From: Abyssibacter sp.
GTDB lineage: Bacteria > Pseudomonadota > Gammaproteobacteria > Nevskiales > OUC007
Assembly: GCA_023146115.1 (NCBI GenBank)
Contig: JAGLCS010000010.1
Location: forward strand, 1-60,892
Direction: 5' to 3'
Length of the DNA stretch: 60,892 bases
Under the pieces are notes generated by a model. It was not told where the DNA came from. It saw nothing but the letters and a program-made list of their open reading frames with translations, and searched no databases. Numbering within the stretch: position 1 is the first letter of the stretch; each line of letters begins with the position of its first letter. The position numbers and the translations under genes were made by a program. This document shows, piece after piece, positions 51,932-60,863 of the stretch.

Positions 51932-52702
51932 GTGTCGACAACATCAAGCAAGCAAGCCCGCCTCTTCCGAATGGTCATGCCGGACCATCTGTGTCCTTAC
52001 GGGCTGAAATCGAAATGGCTACTGGAACGACAGGGCTATTCAGTTGAGGACAACCACCTGAAGACGCGTGAGCAGACAGAGGCGTTCAAGGAAAAGTACG
52101 GGGTGGAGACCACTCCTCAAACATTCATTGACGGCGAACGCGTTGGTGGCTACGACGATCTGCGGGCTCGATTCACTGGGTTCGAAAAAGACAGCGACGA
52201 CAAGTCATACACCCCTGTCCTGATGATCTTCGCTGTGAGTGCGCTTTCCGCAATGGCAGTCGCCTGGTTTGCCGAATCGCAACTGTTTTCCTTGCGAACG
52301 GTGGAGCTTTTTGCGGCGTTTGCCATGACCGGCTTGGCGCTCCAAAAGCTACAGGATGTCGAGAGTTTCTCGACGATGTTCCTGAACTACGATCTCCTGG
52401 CGCAACGCCGAGTGGGCTATGGCTATCTCTACCCTTACGCCGAGGCCGCTGCCGGGCTACTGATGATAGCGGGAGGCGTGGCAGGATTGATCGCAGCGCC
52501 TGTTGCACTATTCATTGGCACAATCGGCGCCACCTCCGTTGTCAAGGCGGTGTACATCGACAAGCGTGAATTGAAGTGCGCCTGCGTTGGTGGCAATTCG
52601 AATGTGCCGCTTGGGTTTGTGTCGTTGACAGAGAACCTGGTCATGATCGTGATGGGCCTGTGGATGCCGATCAAGTTCGGGCTCAGCGCCGGCTGGTTTT
52701 GA
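51932..52702 (+). CDS. Glutaredoxin-like domain fused to a MauE-like membrane protein
   Basis: 256 residues from a GTG with GAGGGT upstream. Residues 10-85 form a glutaredoxin fold (RLFRMVMPDHLCPYGLKSKW, TTPQTFIDGERVGGYDDL) where the CPYC active site is CPYG, leaving one cysteine. Residues about 95-250 are a four-helix MauE/DoxX-like domain (TPVLMIFAVSALSAMAVAWF; ALQKLQD; YPYAEAAAGLLMIAGG) with a cysteine pair KCACVGG in the last loop. Such fusions travel with metal-resistance genes and may handle thiol redox or metal at the inner membrane. Next to mer and cop clusters. Role inferred. Confidence 0.8.
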   Translation: MSTTSSKQARLFRMVMPDHLCPYGLKSKWLLERQGYSVEDNHLKTREQTEAFKEKYGVETTPQTFIDGERVGGYDDLRARFTGFEKDSDDKSYTPVLMIFAVSALSAMAVAWFAESQLFSLRTVELFAAFAMTGLALQKLQDVESFSTMFLNYDLLAQRRVGYGYLYPYAEAAAGLLMIAGGVAGLIAAPVALFIGTIGATSVVKAVYIDKRELKCACVGGNSNVPLGFVSLTENLVMIVMGLWMPIKFGLSAGWF

Positions 52703-52735
52703 CCATGGGCGCGCAAATGATGAAGGAGAGTTAAT

Positions 52736-53230
52736 GTGATCAAGCAAACAAAGGCCGTTGTGCTCGCACTCGTGGCAGCAGCCTTCGCATCTGCGCCGGC
52801 TTCAGCCGACGACCGTCAGTCATTGGTTCAAATCATCACTGCCATTGAGGCCGGATGGGAATCGGGCGATGGCAGTCCGTTCCTGAACCATTTTCTCGAT
52901 TTCCCCGGTGCGCGTTACATCGAGTCGGGTGGCCAGAACGAAGGACTCGACGATCTGGTGACGCACCACGTGGAGCCGGAAAAAGACGCGCTGGAGTACC
53001 TGAAGCTCGACATCAGCAAGATCGAAACCCACATTGAGGGCGACTTTGCCTGGGCGATTACCGACGTACGTGTGCAGGCCAAAATCCGAGATGGCGGGCG
53101 CGAGATTGACAGGGCGGGCTACGGCACGTGGTTGTTCCGGCGCCTGGACGGCCAATGGAAAGTGATTCACACCCACTCGTCGTCGCGCGCACCGCGTAAG
53201 TCAAACCCTGATCACACCCACAAGCACTGA
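52736..53230 (+). CDS. Periplasmic NTF2-like (DUF4440/SnoaL-type) protein
   Basis: 164 residues from a GTG after GGAGAG. A signal peptide ([18 protein letters not shown]) precedes an NTF2-like cone fold: [58 protein letters not shown]. The tail is His-rich (HTHKH). Homologous folds bind small hydrophobic ligands; here the His tail and the neighbourhood suggest a metal-stress role. The stop overlaps the PepSY gene start by one base (TGATG). Confidence 0.75.
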   Translation: MIKQTKAVVLALVAAAFASAPASADDRQSLVQIITAIEAGWESGDGSPFLNHFLDFPGARYIESGGQNEGLDDLVTHHVEPEKDALEYLKLDISKIETHIEGDFAWAITDVRVQAKIRDGGREIDRAGYGTWLFRRLDGQWKVIHTHSSSRAPRKSNPDHTHKH

Positions 53231-53940
53231 TGCTCTGGCGTCGCCGTGTCCGCCAAGTCCATCGATGGCTCGGCCTGCTGATCGCAATCCAATTGACGCT
53301 GTGGGTGGCCGGCGGATTCACCATGGCGTTTCTCGACCTCGATGCCGTCCGCGGGGCGCACCGAGTTGCGAACGCAGCGACAGTAGATTTGCGCGCCGCG
53401 GGTCCCGTCAGGCCCCCTGGCGACCTCTTGGCGGGATTTGGCAAGACCGTTACCGACTTGCGACTGACCCACTGGCTGGGTCAGCCTGTTTATCGGGTTG
53501 AAACCAGCAATGAATCGTACCTGATAGATGCACGTACCGGCGCCCGGTTAGATCCAATCGAATCCACGCAAGCCTTAGCTGTCGCGCAAGCAGACTACGC
53601 CGGCGATGCATCAGGTGCGGTGGTGCGCTTGGTGGACACCCCGCACTACGAGACACGTGGGCGTGAGCTGCCCCTGTGGCAGATCGCAGTCAACGATGAT
53701 CTAGGGACACGAATTTATGTGTCGCCGCAGACCGGTGAAGTGGTAGCCCGCCGCAACAATTTATGGCGCATCTTCGACTTCGTCTGGATGTTGCACATCA
53801 TGGACTATGACGACCGCGACGACTTCAATCATCCACTACTGCTGATCACAGCCGGCACAGCGCTGCTGTTCGTGATCAGCGGGCTGTGGATGCTGGTCTT
53901 CGCGTTTCGCCGAAAATCACGGGGCTCTCGAACGGCGTGA
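53230..53940 (+). CDS. PepSY-domain membrane protein
   Basis: 236 residues with a first helix (HRWLGLLIAIQLTLWVAGGF), a periplasmic PepSY domain (about 70-190, SYLIDARTGARLD, RIYVSPQTGEVVARRNN) and a second helix (LLLITAGTALLFVISGLWML). The histidines HRW and MLHIMDYDDR are typical of reductase-like PepSY_TM proteins. Coupled to the NTF2-like gene by TGATG. Could move electrons or handle copper or iron at the inner membrane; function not established. Confidence 0.85.
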   Translation: MLWRRRVRQVHRWLGLLIAIQLTLWVAGGFTMAFLDLDAVRGAHRVANAATVDLRAAGPVRPPGDLLAGFGKTVTDLRLTHWLGQPVYRVETSNESYLIDARTGARLDPIESTQALAVAQADYAGDASGAVVRLVDTPHYETRGRELPLWQIAVNDDLGTRIYVSPQTGEVVARRNNLWRIFDFVWMLHIMDYDDRDDFNHPLLLITAGTALLFVISGLWMLVFAFRRKSRGSRTA

Positions 53941-54022
53941 GCGCTTTGTCGCTTCGCTCGTTGGCATGTCGCGGCAACGGAGCCAGCCCTTGTGATCGCT
54001 ATGGCAGCGCAAGATCTACCGC

Positions 54023-54053
54023 TTGACCCTGGACCAAACTACAAGGTCATACT
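54023..54053 (+). promoter_or_regulatory. MerR/CueR-type promoter of the copper operon
   Basis: TTGACC (54023-54028), a 19-base spacer ending ACAAGGT, then CATACT (54048-54053). TGACC and AGGTCA-type arms mirror each other as in CueR sites. The -10 ends six bases before the ATG at 54060, so transcription should begin at or next to that ATG. The MerR-family gene at 59127 is the expected activator. Confidence 0.7.
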
Positions 54054-54059
54054 GAGCCT

Positions 54060-54446
54060 ATGCGCAACTGGATCATTGTCATTTTGACGGTAAGCTTTGT
54101 GCTTGGGCCGATAGCCCAAGCCGCAGCTGCATGTTGCGCACAGCACACCGGCGGTCACTCTGCCGAGATGGAGCTTGCACCGGACAATCACGCTGCTGAG
54201 CACTGTGGATCGCATGCCGGAGATGAAATGGTCTCCGGAAGCGAAGCCGAGCAGTTGTTCGGCGTCCACTTGGACGGCACCCCGTGCAGCGACATGTCGT
54301 CGTGCACCACCGGAGTGATGGCGACCGGAGTTGGCGAAATTGCAGCCGTTCCATTGCAAATCACCGTATTCGCCAAATTTCCGGCTGTGATCGGGAAGCC
54401 CCTCGACCGTGCCGATGAACTGACTCACCCACCCAGTATCACCTGA
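54060..54446 (+). CDS. CopL-like Cys/His-rich exported protein
   Basis: 128 residues with a signal peptide (IIVILTVSFVLGPIAQAAA) and a mature part rich in Cys, His and Met (ACCAQHTGGHSAEM; AEHCGSHAGDEM; CSDMSSCTTGVM). It heads the copper operon in the place of CopL-type metal-binding proteins, which in xanthomonads affect cop expression. The start lies at the predicted transcription start, so the mRNA may be leaderless. Exact family uncertain, metal binding likely. Confidence 0.6.
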   Translation: MRNWIIVILTVSFVLGPIAQAAAACCAQHTGGHSAEMELAPDNHAAEHCGSHAGDEMVSGSEAEQLFGVHLDGTPCSDMSSCTTGVMATGVGEIAAVPLQITVFAKFPAVIGKPLDRADELTHPPSIT

Positions 54447-54562
54447 CGAAACACACGCCTCGCGAGGCGTGTAGAGACCGCTCGCGCTGACGTTTGGCGC
54501 AGCGGCTCCAAGCCCGACCGCTTTTCGGTCCGGGAATTGGTTATCAGTCAGGAGATACACGC

Positions 54563-56515
54563 ATGAGTCAACCCAACACCCCGGCGACGTTGTTGCAACG
54601 TCGTGAATTTCTACAAGGCGCATTAGGTGCTGGCGGCCTGCTCGCACTCAACAGCCTGCTGCCCGCCTACGCCGCAACGCAATTCGCCCCAGGGCTTGGC
54701 ACGGTTACACCCCCCAACCGTCGTCATGCCGCCGACACCCTCATGGACATCGCAATTCGCGAACAACGGCTCGAGCTGGCCGGGCAGCGACCCAAGGCGA
54801 TGACCCTGAACAACTCAATTCCGGGCCCCGTGGTCGAACTTTACGAGGGGCAACGGGCGTCACTGCGGGTCACCAACCATCTTGCCGAAGACAGCTCGAT
54901 CCACTGGCACGGCATCTTGCTGCCGTTCGAGATGGACGGCGTTCCCGGCGTGACATTCCCCGGCATCAAACCGGGCGACACTTTCAATGCCGAATTCGAT
55001 GTTCGTCAATACGGCACATATTGGTACCACAGCCACTCGGGCCTGCAGGAGCAGTTAGGCCTTTACGGACCCATGGTCGTCCACCCGGCCGAACCAGAAC
55101 CCTGGGCCTATGACCGGGACTACGTGGTGATGTTGTCGGACTGGACATTCGAAGATCCGCATCGGGTTCTGGCGAACCTGAAGGGCATGGCCGATTACTA
55201 CAACTTTCAGCAACGCACCAGCGAAGACTTTATTCGTGACGCACGCAAGGCGGGCACAGGCGCCGCCCTCGCAGACCGTGCGGCCTGGGGTGGTATGCGC
55301 ATGATGGCAACAGATATCGCCGACATCACCGGCGAGACCTACACCTACCTGATGAACGGGCTGCACCCGGCCGGTAACTGGACGGGTTTATTCCGCCCTG
55401 GCGAACGCGTCCGCTTGCGCTTTATCAATGGCTCGGCAATGAGCTATTTCAATGTCCGAATCCCGGGGCTGCCCATGACGGTTATCCAGGCTGACGGACA
55501 AAACATTCAGCCCGTTGAGACCGACGAGTTCCAGATCGGCGTCGCCGAAACCTTCGATGTCATCGTCCAACCGCAAGAGGATGCCGCTTACACGGTGATG
55601 GCCGAGTCCATGGATCGCAGCGGTTATACACGCGGCACGCTGGCACCGCGCTTGGGCATGGAGGCAGCAGTGCCGCCGCTTAGAGAGCGACCCATGCGCA
55701 CCATGGTCGATATGGGCATGGATATGTCCATGGGAGGCGGCCACGGCGGCATGAAGGGAATGCAGCACGGTGACATGCCCAAGATGAAAGGCATGGACCA
55801 CCAGGGCATGTCCGGCATGCAGGGCAAAGACACAGCATCGGGGTCAGCTCATGCATCCATGGATCACAGCATGGATCCTTCTGCCGGCATGAAGACTGCG
55901 CCTGCCATTTCCGGCTTTGCGACGCTGGCGGCATCAATTCCCAATGGCCGGGATCAGCCGATCGAAAGCCGGATGGAGCGGGCTGGTCCAGTCGTCGCGC
56001 GACATGGCCCGGACACACATGGACCCGGCAACATCAGCGTGGCGACGGTCCAGCGCAACCGGCTGGGTGAGCCCGGTACCGGCTTGGAGGATGTCGATCA
56101 TCGCGTGCTGACCTACGCCGACCTGCGAAACATTCAGCCCAACGCCGATACCCGGCCGGTCGATCGCGAGATCGAACTGCATCTCACCGGCAACATGGAA
56201 CGTTACATGTGGTCTTTCGACGGCGACCGATTTCATGAAGTCGAAAGCACCGTTCGCTTCAACTACGGCGAGCGGCTACGTCTGATTCTCGTCAACGACA
56301 CCATGATGGAGCACCCAATACACCTGCACGGGATGTTTATGGAGCTGGAGAACGGCCATGACGGGCGGCTGCCCCTCAAACACACACTGAGCGTCAAGGC
56401 GTCCGAGCGCGCGTCCTTGCTGATCACGGCGAACGAGCGCGGGCGTTGGGCCTTTCACTGCCATCTGCTGTACCACATGAAGATGGGCATGTTTCGCGTC
56501 GTGGAGGTGGTCTGA
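54563..56515 (+). CDS. copA: Copper-resistance multicopper oxidase
   Basis: 650 residues from the ATG at 54563, with AGGAGAT just before it. A Tat signal (RREFLQGALGAGG) precedes three cupredoxin domains with copper ligands SIHWHGILLP, YWYHSHSG, HPIHLHGMFMEL and FHCHLLYHMKMGM. A Met/His-rich insert at about residues 385-440 (MDMSMGGGHGGMKGMQHG ... MDHSMDPSAGM) binds extra Cu(I). It oxidises Cu(I) in the periplasm. Its stop overlaps the copB start (TGATG). Confidence 0.95.
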   Translation: MSQPNTPATLLQRREFLQGALGAGGLLALNSLLPAYAATQFAPGLGTVTPPNRRHAADTLMDIAIREQRLELAGQRPKAMTLNNSIPGPVVELYEGQRASLRVTNHLAEDSSIHWHGILLPFEMDGVPGVTFPGIKPGDTFNAEFDVRQYGTYWYHSHSGLQEQLGLYGPMVVHPAEPEPWAYDRDYVVMLSDWTFEDPHRVLANLKGMADYYNFQQRTSEDFIRDARKAGTGAALADRAAWGGMRMMATDIADITGETYTYLMNGLHPAGNWTGLFRPGERVRLRFINGSAMSYFNVRIPGLPMTVIQADGQNIQPVETDEFQIGVAETFDVIVQPQEDAAYTVMAESMDRSGYTRGTLAPRLGMEAAVPPLRERPMRTMVDMGMDMSMGGGHGGMKGMQHGDMPKMKGMDHQGMSGMQGKDTASGSAHASMDHSMDPSAGMKTAPAISGFATLAASIPNGRDQPIESRMERAGPVVARHGPDTHGPGNISVATVQRNRLGEPGTGLEDVDHRVLTYADLRNIQPNADTRPVDREIELHLTGNMERYMWSFDGDRFHEVESTVRFNYGERLRLILVNDTMMEHPIHLHGMFMELENGHDGRLPLKHTLSVKASERASLLITANERGRWAFHCHLLYHMKMGMFRVVEVV

Positions 56516-57270
56516 TGCGTTACCTAATCACACTGCTTACCTGCCTCGCAGCCATCTCTGCTATCCCTGCCTATGGATCGGATGATGGCGTGAATCCGCG
56601 AACTGGTGCCCCGGCGTCCTGGCCTGAGCCTGTCAAGCGATCGCGTTTCTCCCAGTTTCTGATCGATCGACTGGAGGCCGGCTTCGCGGACGCCGAAGAC
56701 ACCAACGTCTGGGATGCCCAGGGCTGGTACGGCGGCGATGTGCACAAGGGCTGGCTCAAGACCGAAGGCGAAGGCGCCCAGGGCGAGCCATTGGAGTCAG
56801 CTGAACTGCAACTTGGCTACGGCAGAATGATCGGCCGGTTCTGGGATCTGCAAGTCGGTGTGCGACACGACTTTCGGCCAGACCCGGACCGGACGTTTCT
56901 CGCATTTGGTGTGCAGGGCCTGGCACCGTACTTTTTCGAAGTCGATGCCGCCAGCTTCATCAGTGATGACGGTGATGTTTCGCTGCGCATTGAAGCTGAG
57001 TACGAACTGCTGATCACGCAGCGCGTCATCCTGCAGCCTCGCTTCGAGTTGAACGCCGCCGTGCAGTCGGTTCCAGAGGCGGGCGTAGGCAGCGGCGTCA
57101 ACACGACGGAGACGGGCCTGCGGCTGCGCTTCGAAATCAGCCGCAAGTTTGCGCCGTACCTCGGCTTCGAATGGACGCAACGCTATGGCGAGACGGCCGA
57201 TTTTGCCCGTGAAGAACGAGCGCCAACCTCCGTGAATGCGCTGGTTGTGGGAGTTCGGGCGTGGTTTTGA
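56515..57270 (+). CDS. copB: Copper-resistance outer membrane protein
   Basis: 251 residues, signal peptide (LITLLTCLAAISAIPAYG) then a beta-barrel of the CopB family (WDAQGWYGGDVHKGWLKTEG; WDLQVGVRHDFRP; PYLGFEWTQRYG) ending in RAWF. The usual Met/His-rich N-terminal region of CopB is absent, so this is a short form. Coupled to copA by a one-base overlap. Believed to keep copper in the outer compartment. Confidence 0.92.
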   Translation: MRYLITLLTCLAAISAIPAYGSDDGVNPRTGAPASWPEPVKRSRFSQFLIDRLEAGFADAEDTNVWDAQGWYGGDVHKGWLKTEGEGAQGEPLESAELQLGYGRMIGRFWDLQVGVRHDFRPDPDRTFLAFGVQGLAPYFFEVDAASFISDDGDVSLRIEAEYELLITQRVILQPRFELNAAVQSVPEAGVGSGVNTTETGLRLRFEISRKFAPYLGFEWTQRYGETADFAREERAPTSVNALVVGVRAWF

Positions 57271-57655
57271 ATCGCGCCCTGCTTCACGCCGTTATGGCGT
57301 GTTTCGTTCTTGCGGCTGTTCCGGCAATCGCTCACCGGCCTGCGACGCCACTCCAGCCTATGCATGGCGGGGAGGTCGAACAGGTTGGGCAGACACGGGT
57401 CGAGCTCGTGCTGCAAGACGGGCTCGTACACGTTTACGCCAGAGACCTTCGGGATGACCCGGTGCAGCTACTGAGCGCTCAGCTCAAGGCCTGGACAGCC
57501 TCGGGCATGCAAGCGGTGCCGCTAAGGATCAGTTACGACACGCTGTCGGATCCGTTGACCCAGCCCTCGATAGCCAGCGCTACTTGGTCGAAATCCAGCT
57601 GAGTTTGGGGCAAGTCCACCGTCTCATTTTCACCAACCAGCAGAGTGACAACTAA
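57261..57655 (+). pseudogene. Exported hypothetical protein with a probable C-terminal frameshift
   Basis: A GTG at 57261 overlaps copB by ten bases. The frame gives a signal peptide (ALLHAVMACFVLAAVPAIAH) and MHGGEVEQVGQTRVELVLQD, a motif seen in small proteins of copper and RND clusters. It then ends at 57602 in ASATWSKSS, which looks unrelated. A second frame, one base off, covers about 57540-57655 and reads DPALDSQRYLVEIQLSLGQV and HRLIFTNQQ, the expected beta-strand ending. One lost or gained base near 57530-57560 explains both. Either frameshifted or a sequence error. Confidence 0.5.
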
Positions 57656-57695
57656 TGTCGCGCACAACTCATTACTTCCTATCCAGGTACTCAAC

Positions 57696-57995
57696 ATGAC
57701 CAAAATGTTTCTGACTTGCGTAGCCCTCTTGGTCGCCAGCTCGGCAAATCCAGCATTTGCTGCAGGCCAACACGGCGGGGCGCACGACGCACATCGCGCT
57801 CAATCGGCGAAGGCTTCGGCACCCAGCCGCGAGGATTGCATGCAACACCGGCAGATGGACATGGGCGCCATGAACCAGCAGCAACACGCCGACCACATGG
57901 CGATGATGGCGGCCTGCGAGTCTTCGCATCCGGAATCTGCCGATAAGGGGAAGCACCAAGCCGACGGACATGATCACAACCATGGGGGGCACTGA
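57696..57995 (+). CDS. His/Met-rich periplasmic metal-binding protein
   Basis: 99 residues from the ATG at 57696 (AGGT upstream; a longer frame to 57645 is unlikely). A signal peptide (FLTCVALLVASSANPAFA) is followed by a very His- and Met-rich mature part (GQHGGAHDAHRAQ; MQHRQMDMGAMNQQQHADHM; HQADGHDHNHGGH). Probably a copper-buffering protein. It sits one base pair from the cytochrome fusion gene. Confidence 0.7.
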   Translation: MTKMFLTCVALLVASSANPAFAAGQHGGAHDAHRAQSAKASAPSREDCMQHRQMDMGAMNQQQHADHMAMMAACESSHPESADKGKHQADGHDHNHGGH

Positions 57996-57996
57996 C

Positions 57997-59127
57997 ATGA
58001 AAAGGTTTGTACTGGGTGCTGTAACTGCAATCATCGGCGTGGGCGTCATCGCGCTTGCGGTGCCCTTGACCGGCCTGTACAACGTCGCCGCTACTGAGCG
58101 TGATGTCGGCCCGGTTGCCTGGTTGCTGCACACGACGTATCACCAATCCGTGCAACGCCGCGCCCGCGACGTGGATGTTCCAGCGGACTACGCGTCCGAT
58201 GCTTCGGTGCTCATTGGTGCCCGAAACTTCGATGCCATGTGCAGCACTTGCCACACCCCGCCCGGCTTGGGTGACACACCGGTAGCCACTGGGCTGAATC
58301 CCCAGCCGCCCGCCCTGCTGGACATTGCGGATCACAGCACGCCCGCAGAGCAGTTCTGGGTGATCGACAACGGCGTGCGCATGACCGGCATGCCGGCATT
58401 CGGCCCGACCCATGAATCTTCAGAGCTTTGGGGGTTGGTCGGATTCCTGCAAGCTATGAAAGGCGCGGACGCGAACACATACCGTTCGCTGGTGACGAGA
58501 GCAGGCAAAGTCTTGGATGCCGACGACGGGCATGACCACCGACATGGTCCGGGTGACGACAGCTCAGATGATGGTTCGGCAGCCGATGCGCCTGCGACCG
58601 ATGGCGATGGCGATCACCCGCACAGCGACACAGACGACGGGCATGCGCATGATCATGGGTCGCCTCCGCCCACCCGCGAAACGCCGAAGGACGACCATTC
58701 CGACCATGATCACTCGCATGCTGAACCGACGAAGCCACTCGCAAGGAATGACGCCGAAGCACTGGCAAACGAGTTCTACGACGCATTGGCAGATGGCGAT
58801 GAGGTTGCCGTGCGCAGGGTGCTCGCAGACCAGGTTCTGATCTTTGAATCGGGCGGCGTTGAGAGTTCAATGGACGAGTACGCCGGTCATCACATGCCCA
58901 GTGACATGGCATTTTTGCAACAAGCCAAGCGAGAGCCGCTATCTCGAAGTTCCGATATTCAAGATGACCGTGCGTGGGTTGCAACTCGATCCAGATTGAC
59001 CGCGCAGCTGGGTGATCGGGCCATCGATGTGATCAGCACCGAGACGCTTGTTATGCATCTGGACGCTGAACAGTGGCGCATAGCGCACGTGCATTGGTCA
59101 TCTGGAAAAGCCAATGGTGAACACTGA
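57997..59127 (+). CDS. Cytochrome c - His-rich linker - NTF2-like fusion protein
   Basis: 376 residues from the ATG at 57997, with GGGGGG upstream. An N-terminal helix (VLGAVTAIIGVGVIALAVPL) anchors a monohaem cytochrome c (CSTCH, residues 82-86; distal Met in MTGMPAFG). Then comes a linker of about 80 residues made of His, Asp and Gly (HDHRHGPGDD; HDHSHAEP), and finally an NTF2/DUF4440-like domain (ALANEFYDALADGDEVAVRR; IAHVHWSS). The latter domain also occurs alone at 52736. The fusion suggests a redox protein that binds copper directly. Ends one base into the regulator start (TGATG). Confidence 0.8.
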   Translation: MKRFVLGAVTAIIGVGVIALAVPLTGLYNVAATERDVGPVAWLLHTTYHQSVQRRARDVDVPADYASDASVLIGARNFDAMCSTCHTPPGLGDTPVATGLNPQPPALLDIADHSTPAEQFWVIDNGVRMTGMPAFGPTHESSELWGLVGFLQAMKGADANTYRSLVTRAGKVLDADDGHDHRHGPGDDSSDDGSAADAPATDGDGDHPHSDTDDGHAHDHGSPPPTRETPKDDHSDHDHSHAEPTKPLARNDAEALANEFYDALADGDEVAVRRVLADQVLIFESGGVESSMDEYAGHHMPSDMAFLQQAKREPLSRSSDIQDDRAWVATRSRLTAQLGDRAIDVISTETLVMHLDAEQWRIAHVHWSSGKANGEH

Positions 59128-59564
59128 TGGAAGGCCTGCAGCTTGGACAAGCTGCATCCGAAACCGGAATCCCGGTCGAGACCATTAGATACTACGAGCG
59201 CGTCGGCCTTGTAACTCCGCACCGGAAAGGCTCGGGAAACTACCGACTGTTTGATGACGAAGTAATCAGCCGGCTCGTTTTTGTACGTAATGCCAAGGCA
59301 TTGGGGTTCTCGTTGTCCCAAATCAGGAGTCTTCTCAAGGTTCAGGATGCGGACAACCGTGCAGAAATAAAATCGATAGCAGCATCACATCTAGTGGATG
59401 TCGAGAAGCGCATCGGCGCATTGATGGCAATAGGTAAGGCGTTGACTGATGCCGTCAATGAATGTGATGGAAAAGGTGGTATCGACGGGTGCCCCATCAT
59501 TGAGGCCATTGTTGATTATGAGAATTGCGACCGAAGCGCCGCATTGGAGGAAGATCAGGCATGA
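59127..59564 (+). CDS. MerR-family copper-type regulator (CueR-like)
   Basis: 145 residues. HTH LQLGQAASETGIPVETIRYY, wing NYRLFDDEV, and a C-terminal metal loop ECDGKGGIDGCP (two cysteines eight apart; CueR has seven). The position equivalent to Ser77 of CueR is not Cys, as expected for a monovalent-ion sensor. It lies inside the copper operon it probably activates through the promoter at 54023. Overlaps its neighbours by one and four bases. Confidence 0.85.
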   Translation: MEGLQLGQAASETGIPVETIRYYERVGLVTPHRKGSGNYRLFDDEVISRLVFVRNAKALGFSLSQIRSLLKVQDADNRAEIKSIAASHLVDVEKRIGALMAIGKALTDAVNECDGKGGIDGCPIIEAIVDYENCDRSAALEEDQA

Positions 59565-60043
59565 CGACTAGGAAAACTTCGATCTGGCGGACTATCTGCT
59601 TTTTGCTTGTTGGGCTACTAGCCGCTTGTTCCAAGCAAACGGACCCTGTCCAGCCCATGCCAAGCTTGGCCAAAGTCACCGTATACAAATCCCCGACCTG
59701 CGGTTGTTGCGAAGCATGGGTAGATCATTTGATCGAGAACGGATTCGAAGTGGCGGTTGTAGATGAACCACAAATGAACCCACTCAAAGGCTCTCTCGGA
59801 GTTCCGAACGATCTACGCTCGTGTCACACCGCGAAGGTTGACGGTTACATCATCGAAGGTCATGTGCCGGCAAGCGATATCCAACGCCTGCTGGTGGAGC
59901 GACCCGATGTCCAAGGACTAGCGGTTCCTAATATGCCGATTGGATCCCCGGGCATGGAGATGGGAACTCGCGTTGATCCATACCGCGTTATGGCGTTCTC
60001 TGCTGATTCGCGAACCGTATTTGCCGAACATGGACAGCACTGA
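59561..60043 (+). CDS. DUF411 metal-binding lipoprotein
   Basis: 160 residues from the ATG at 59561, which overlaps the regulator stop (ATGA) and follows GGAGG. A lipobox (FLLVGLLAAC) anchors it. The DUF411 fold is clear: VTVYKSPTCGCCEAWVDHL with CxCC, GVPNDLRSCHTA and YIIEGHVPASDI. DUF411 proteins accompany copper resistance genes and are thought to bind copper. Last gene of the copper operon. Confidence 0.9.
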   Translation: MTTRKTSIWRTICFLLVGLLAACSKQTDPVQPMPSLAKVTVYKSPTCGCCEAWVDHLIENGFEVAVVDEPQMNPLKGSLGVPNDLRSCHTAKVDGYIIEGHVPASDIQRLLVERPDVQGLAVPNMPIGSPGMEMGTRVDPYRVMAFSADSRTVFAEHGQH

Positions 60044-60110
60044 TTTCGCCGTGGAAATATATCTGATGAAGGCATCCAGAACTGGCGAATGCGGTAATGC
60101 GCGTGCCAAT

Positions 60111-60863
60111 TCACGCCTCACCATGCGGTTTACCACGCGAGCCATCGACGAACTGGCGATAGAACTTGTAAGTAAGCAGCAGCGACAGCGCTGCAAGCAC
60201 ATGCCATGCGGAATGCCCGCTCAAGCCATGCCAGTTCGGGCGACACAACACAGGGACAGGGTCTAGGCTCCAGGCCAGCACGCCCAGCCCCGCCGCGCCC
60301 CATGCGAGCACGTAGTATTGATACCGCGTGTGTTGCCAGTCGCGAAACGCCAGCCGCAATTCGATGAGGCAGCACGGTGCGCCGAGCACATAAACCCAGA
60401 TGGCGTACTTCGGGGCCATGTACGCCGCACTGAGTAGCGCCGTTGGCAACAACACTGCGGTGAGGACGAGTATCCAATGGCGTGGTTTTAGCCATCGACG
60501 CAGATTCAAGGCCGTCATCACCCCAGTAATGAAGTAAACACTGAGGTAGTCAAGATAACGCGCCCAGCCCAGCCCGGTTGCATGATAAGCGGTCGACCCG
60601 GCCGCGATGATGATGGCCAGCCAGCCAAACCAGTGAGCCAGACTGCCGTTTCGTTTAGACCTCAGTATCCATAAGCCTACGAACAAAAAGGCGAGATTGG
60701 TCAGCGTATTGCCCGGCTCAACTAGCCAAGCACACAGGTCTGCCTCACAGATACCCTGCAAGGCGTCCGTTTGCGGCCACGGGCATCTGGCGGCATTCAT
60801 CAGGAGGACCAGGCACTCACTGGAGTCCAGCCTGCACGAACCAAAACGCATGAATCCGCGCAC
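60111..60863 (-). CDS. Ceramidase-family (CREST) membrane protein
   Basis: About 250 residues from a GTG at 60863 (ATG 60851 also possible), with seven hydrophobic segments. Conserved polar residues typical of alkaline ceramidase/PF05875-like proteins are visible: EPGNTLTNLAF near residue 50, STAYHATGLGWARYLDYLSV and a final SGHSAWHVLAAL (HxxxH). These coordinate zinc in the CREST superfamily. Converges on the DUF411 gene. Bacterial members are poorly characterised; a lipid amidase role is only suggested. Confidence 0.75.
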   Translation of the reverse strand: MRGFMRFGSCRLDSSECLVLLMNAARCPWPQTDALQGICEADLCAWLVEPGNTLTNLAFLFVGLWILRSKRNGSLAHWFGWLAIIIAAGSTAYHATGLGWARYLDYLSVYFITGVMTALNLRRWLKPRHWILVLTAVLLPTALLSAAYMAPKYAIWVYVLGAPCCLIELRLAFRDWQHTRYQYYVLAWGAAGLGVLAWSLDPVPVLCRPNWHGLSGHSAWHVLAALSLLLTYKFYRQFVDGSRGKPHGEA

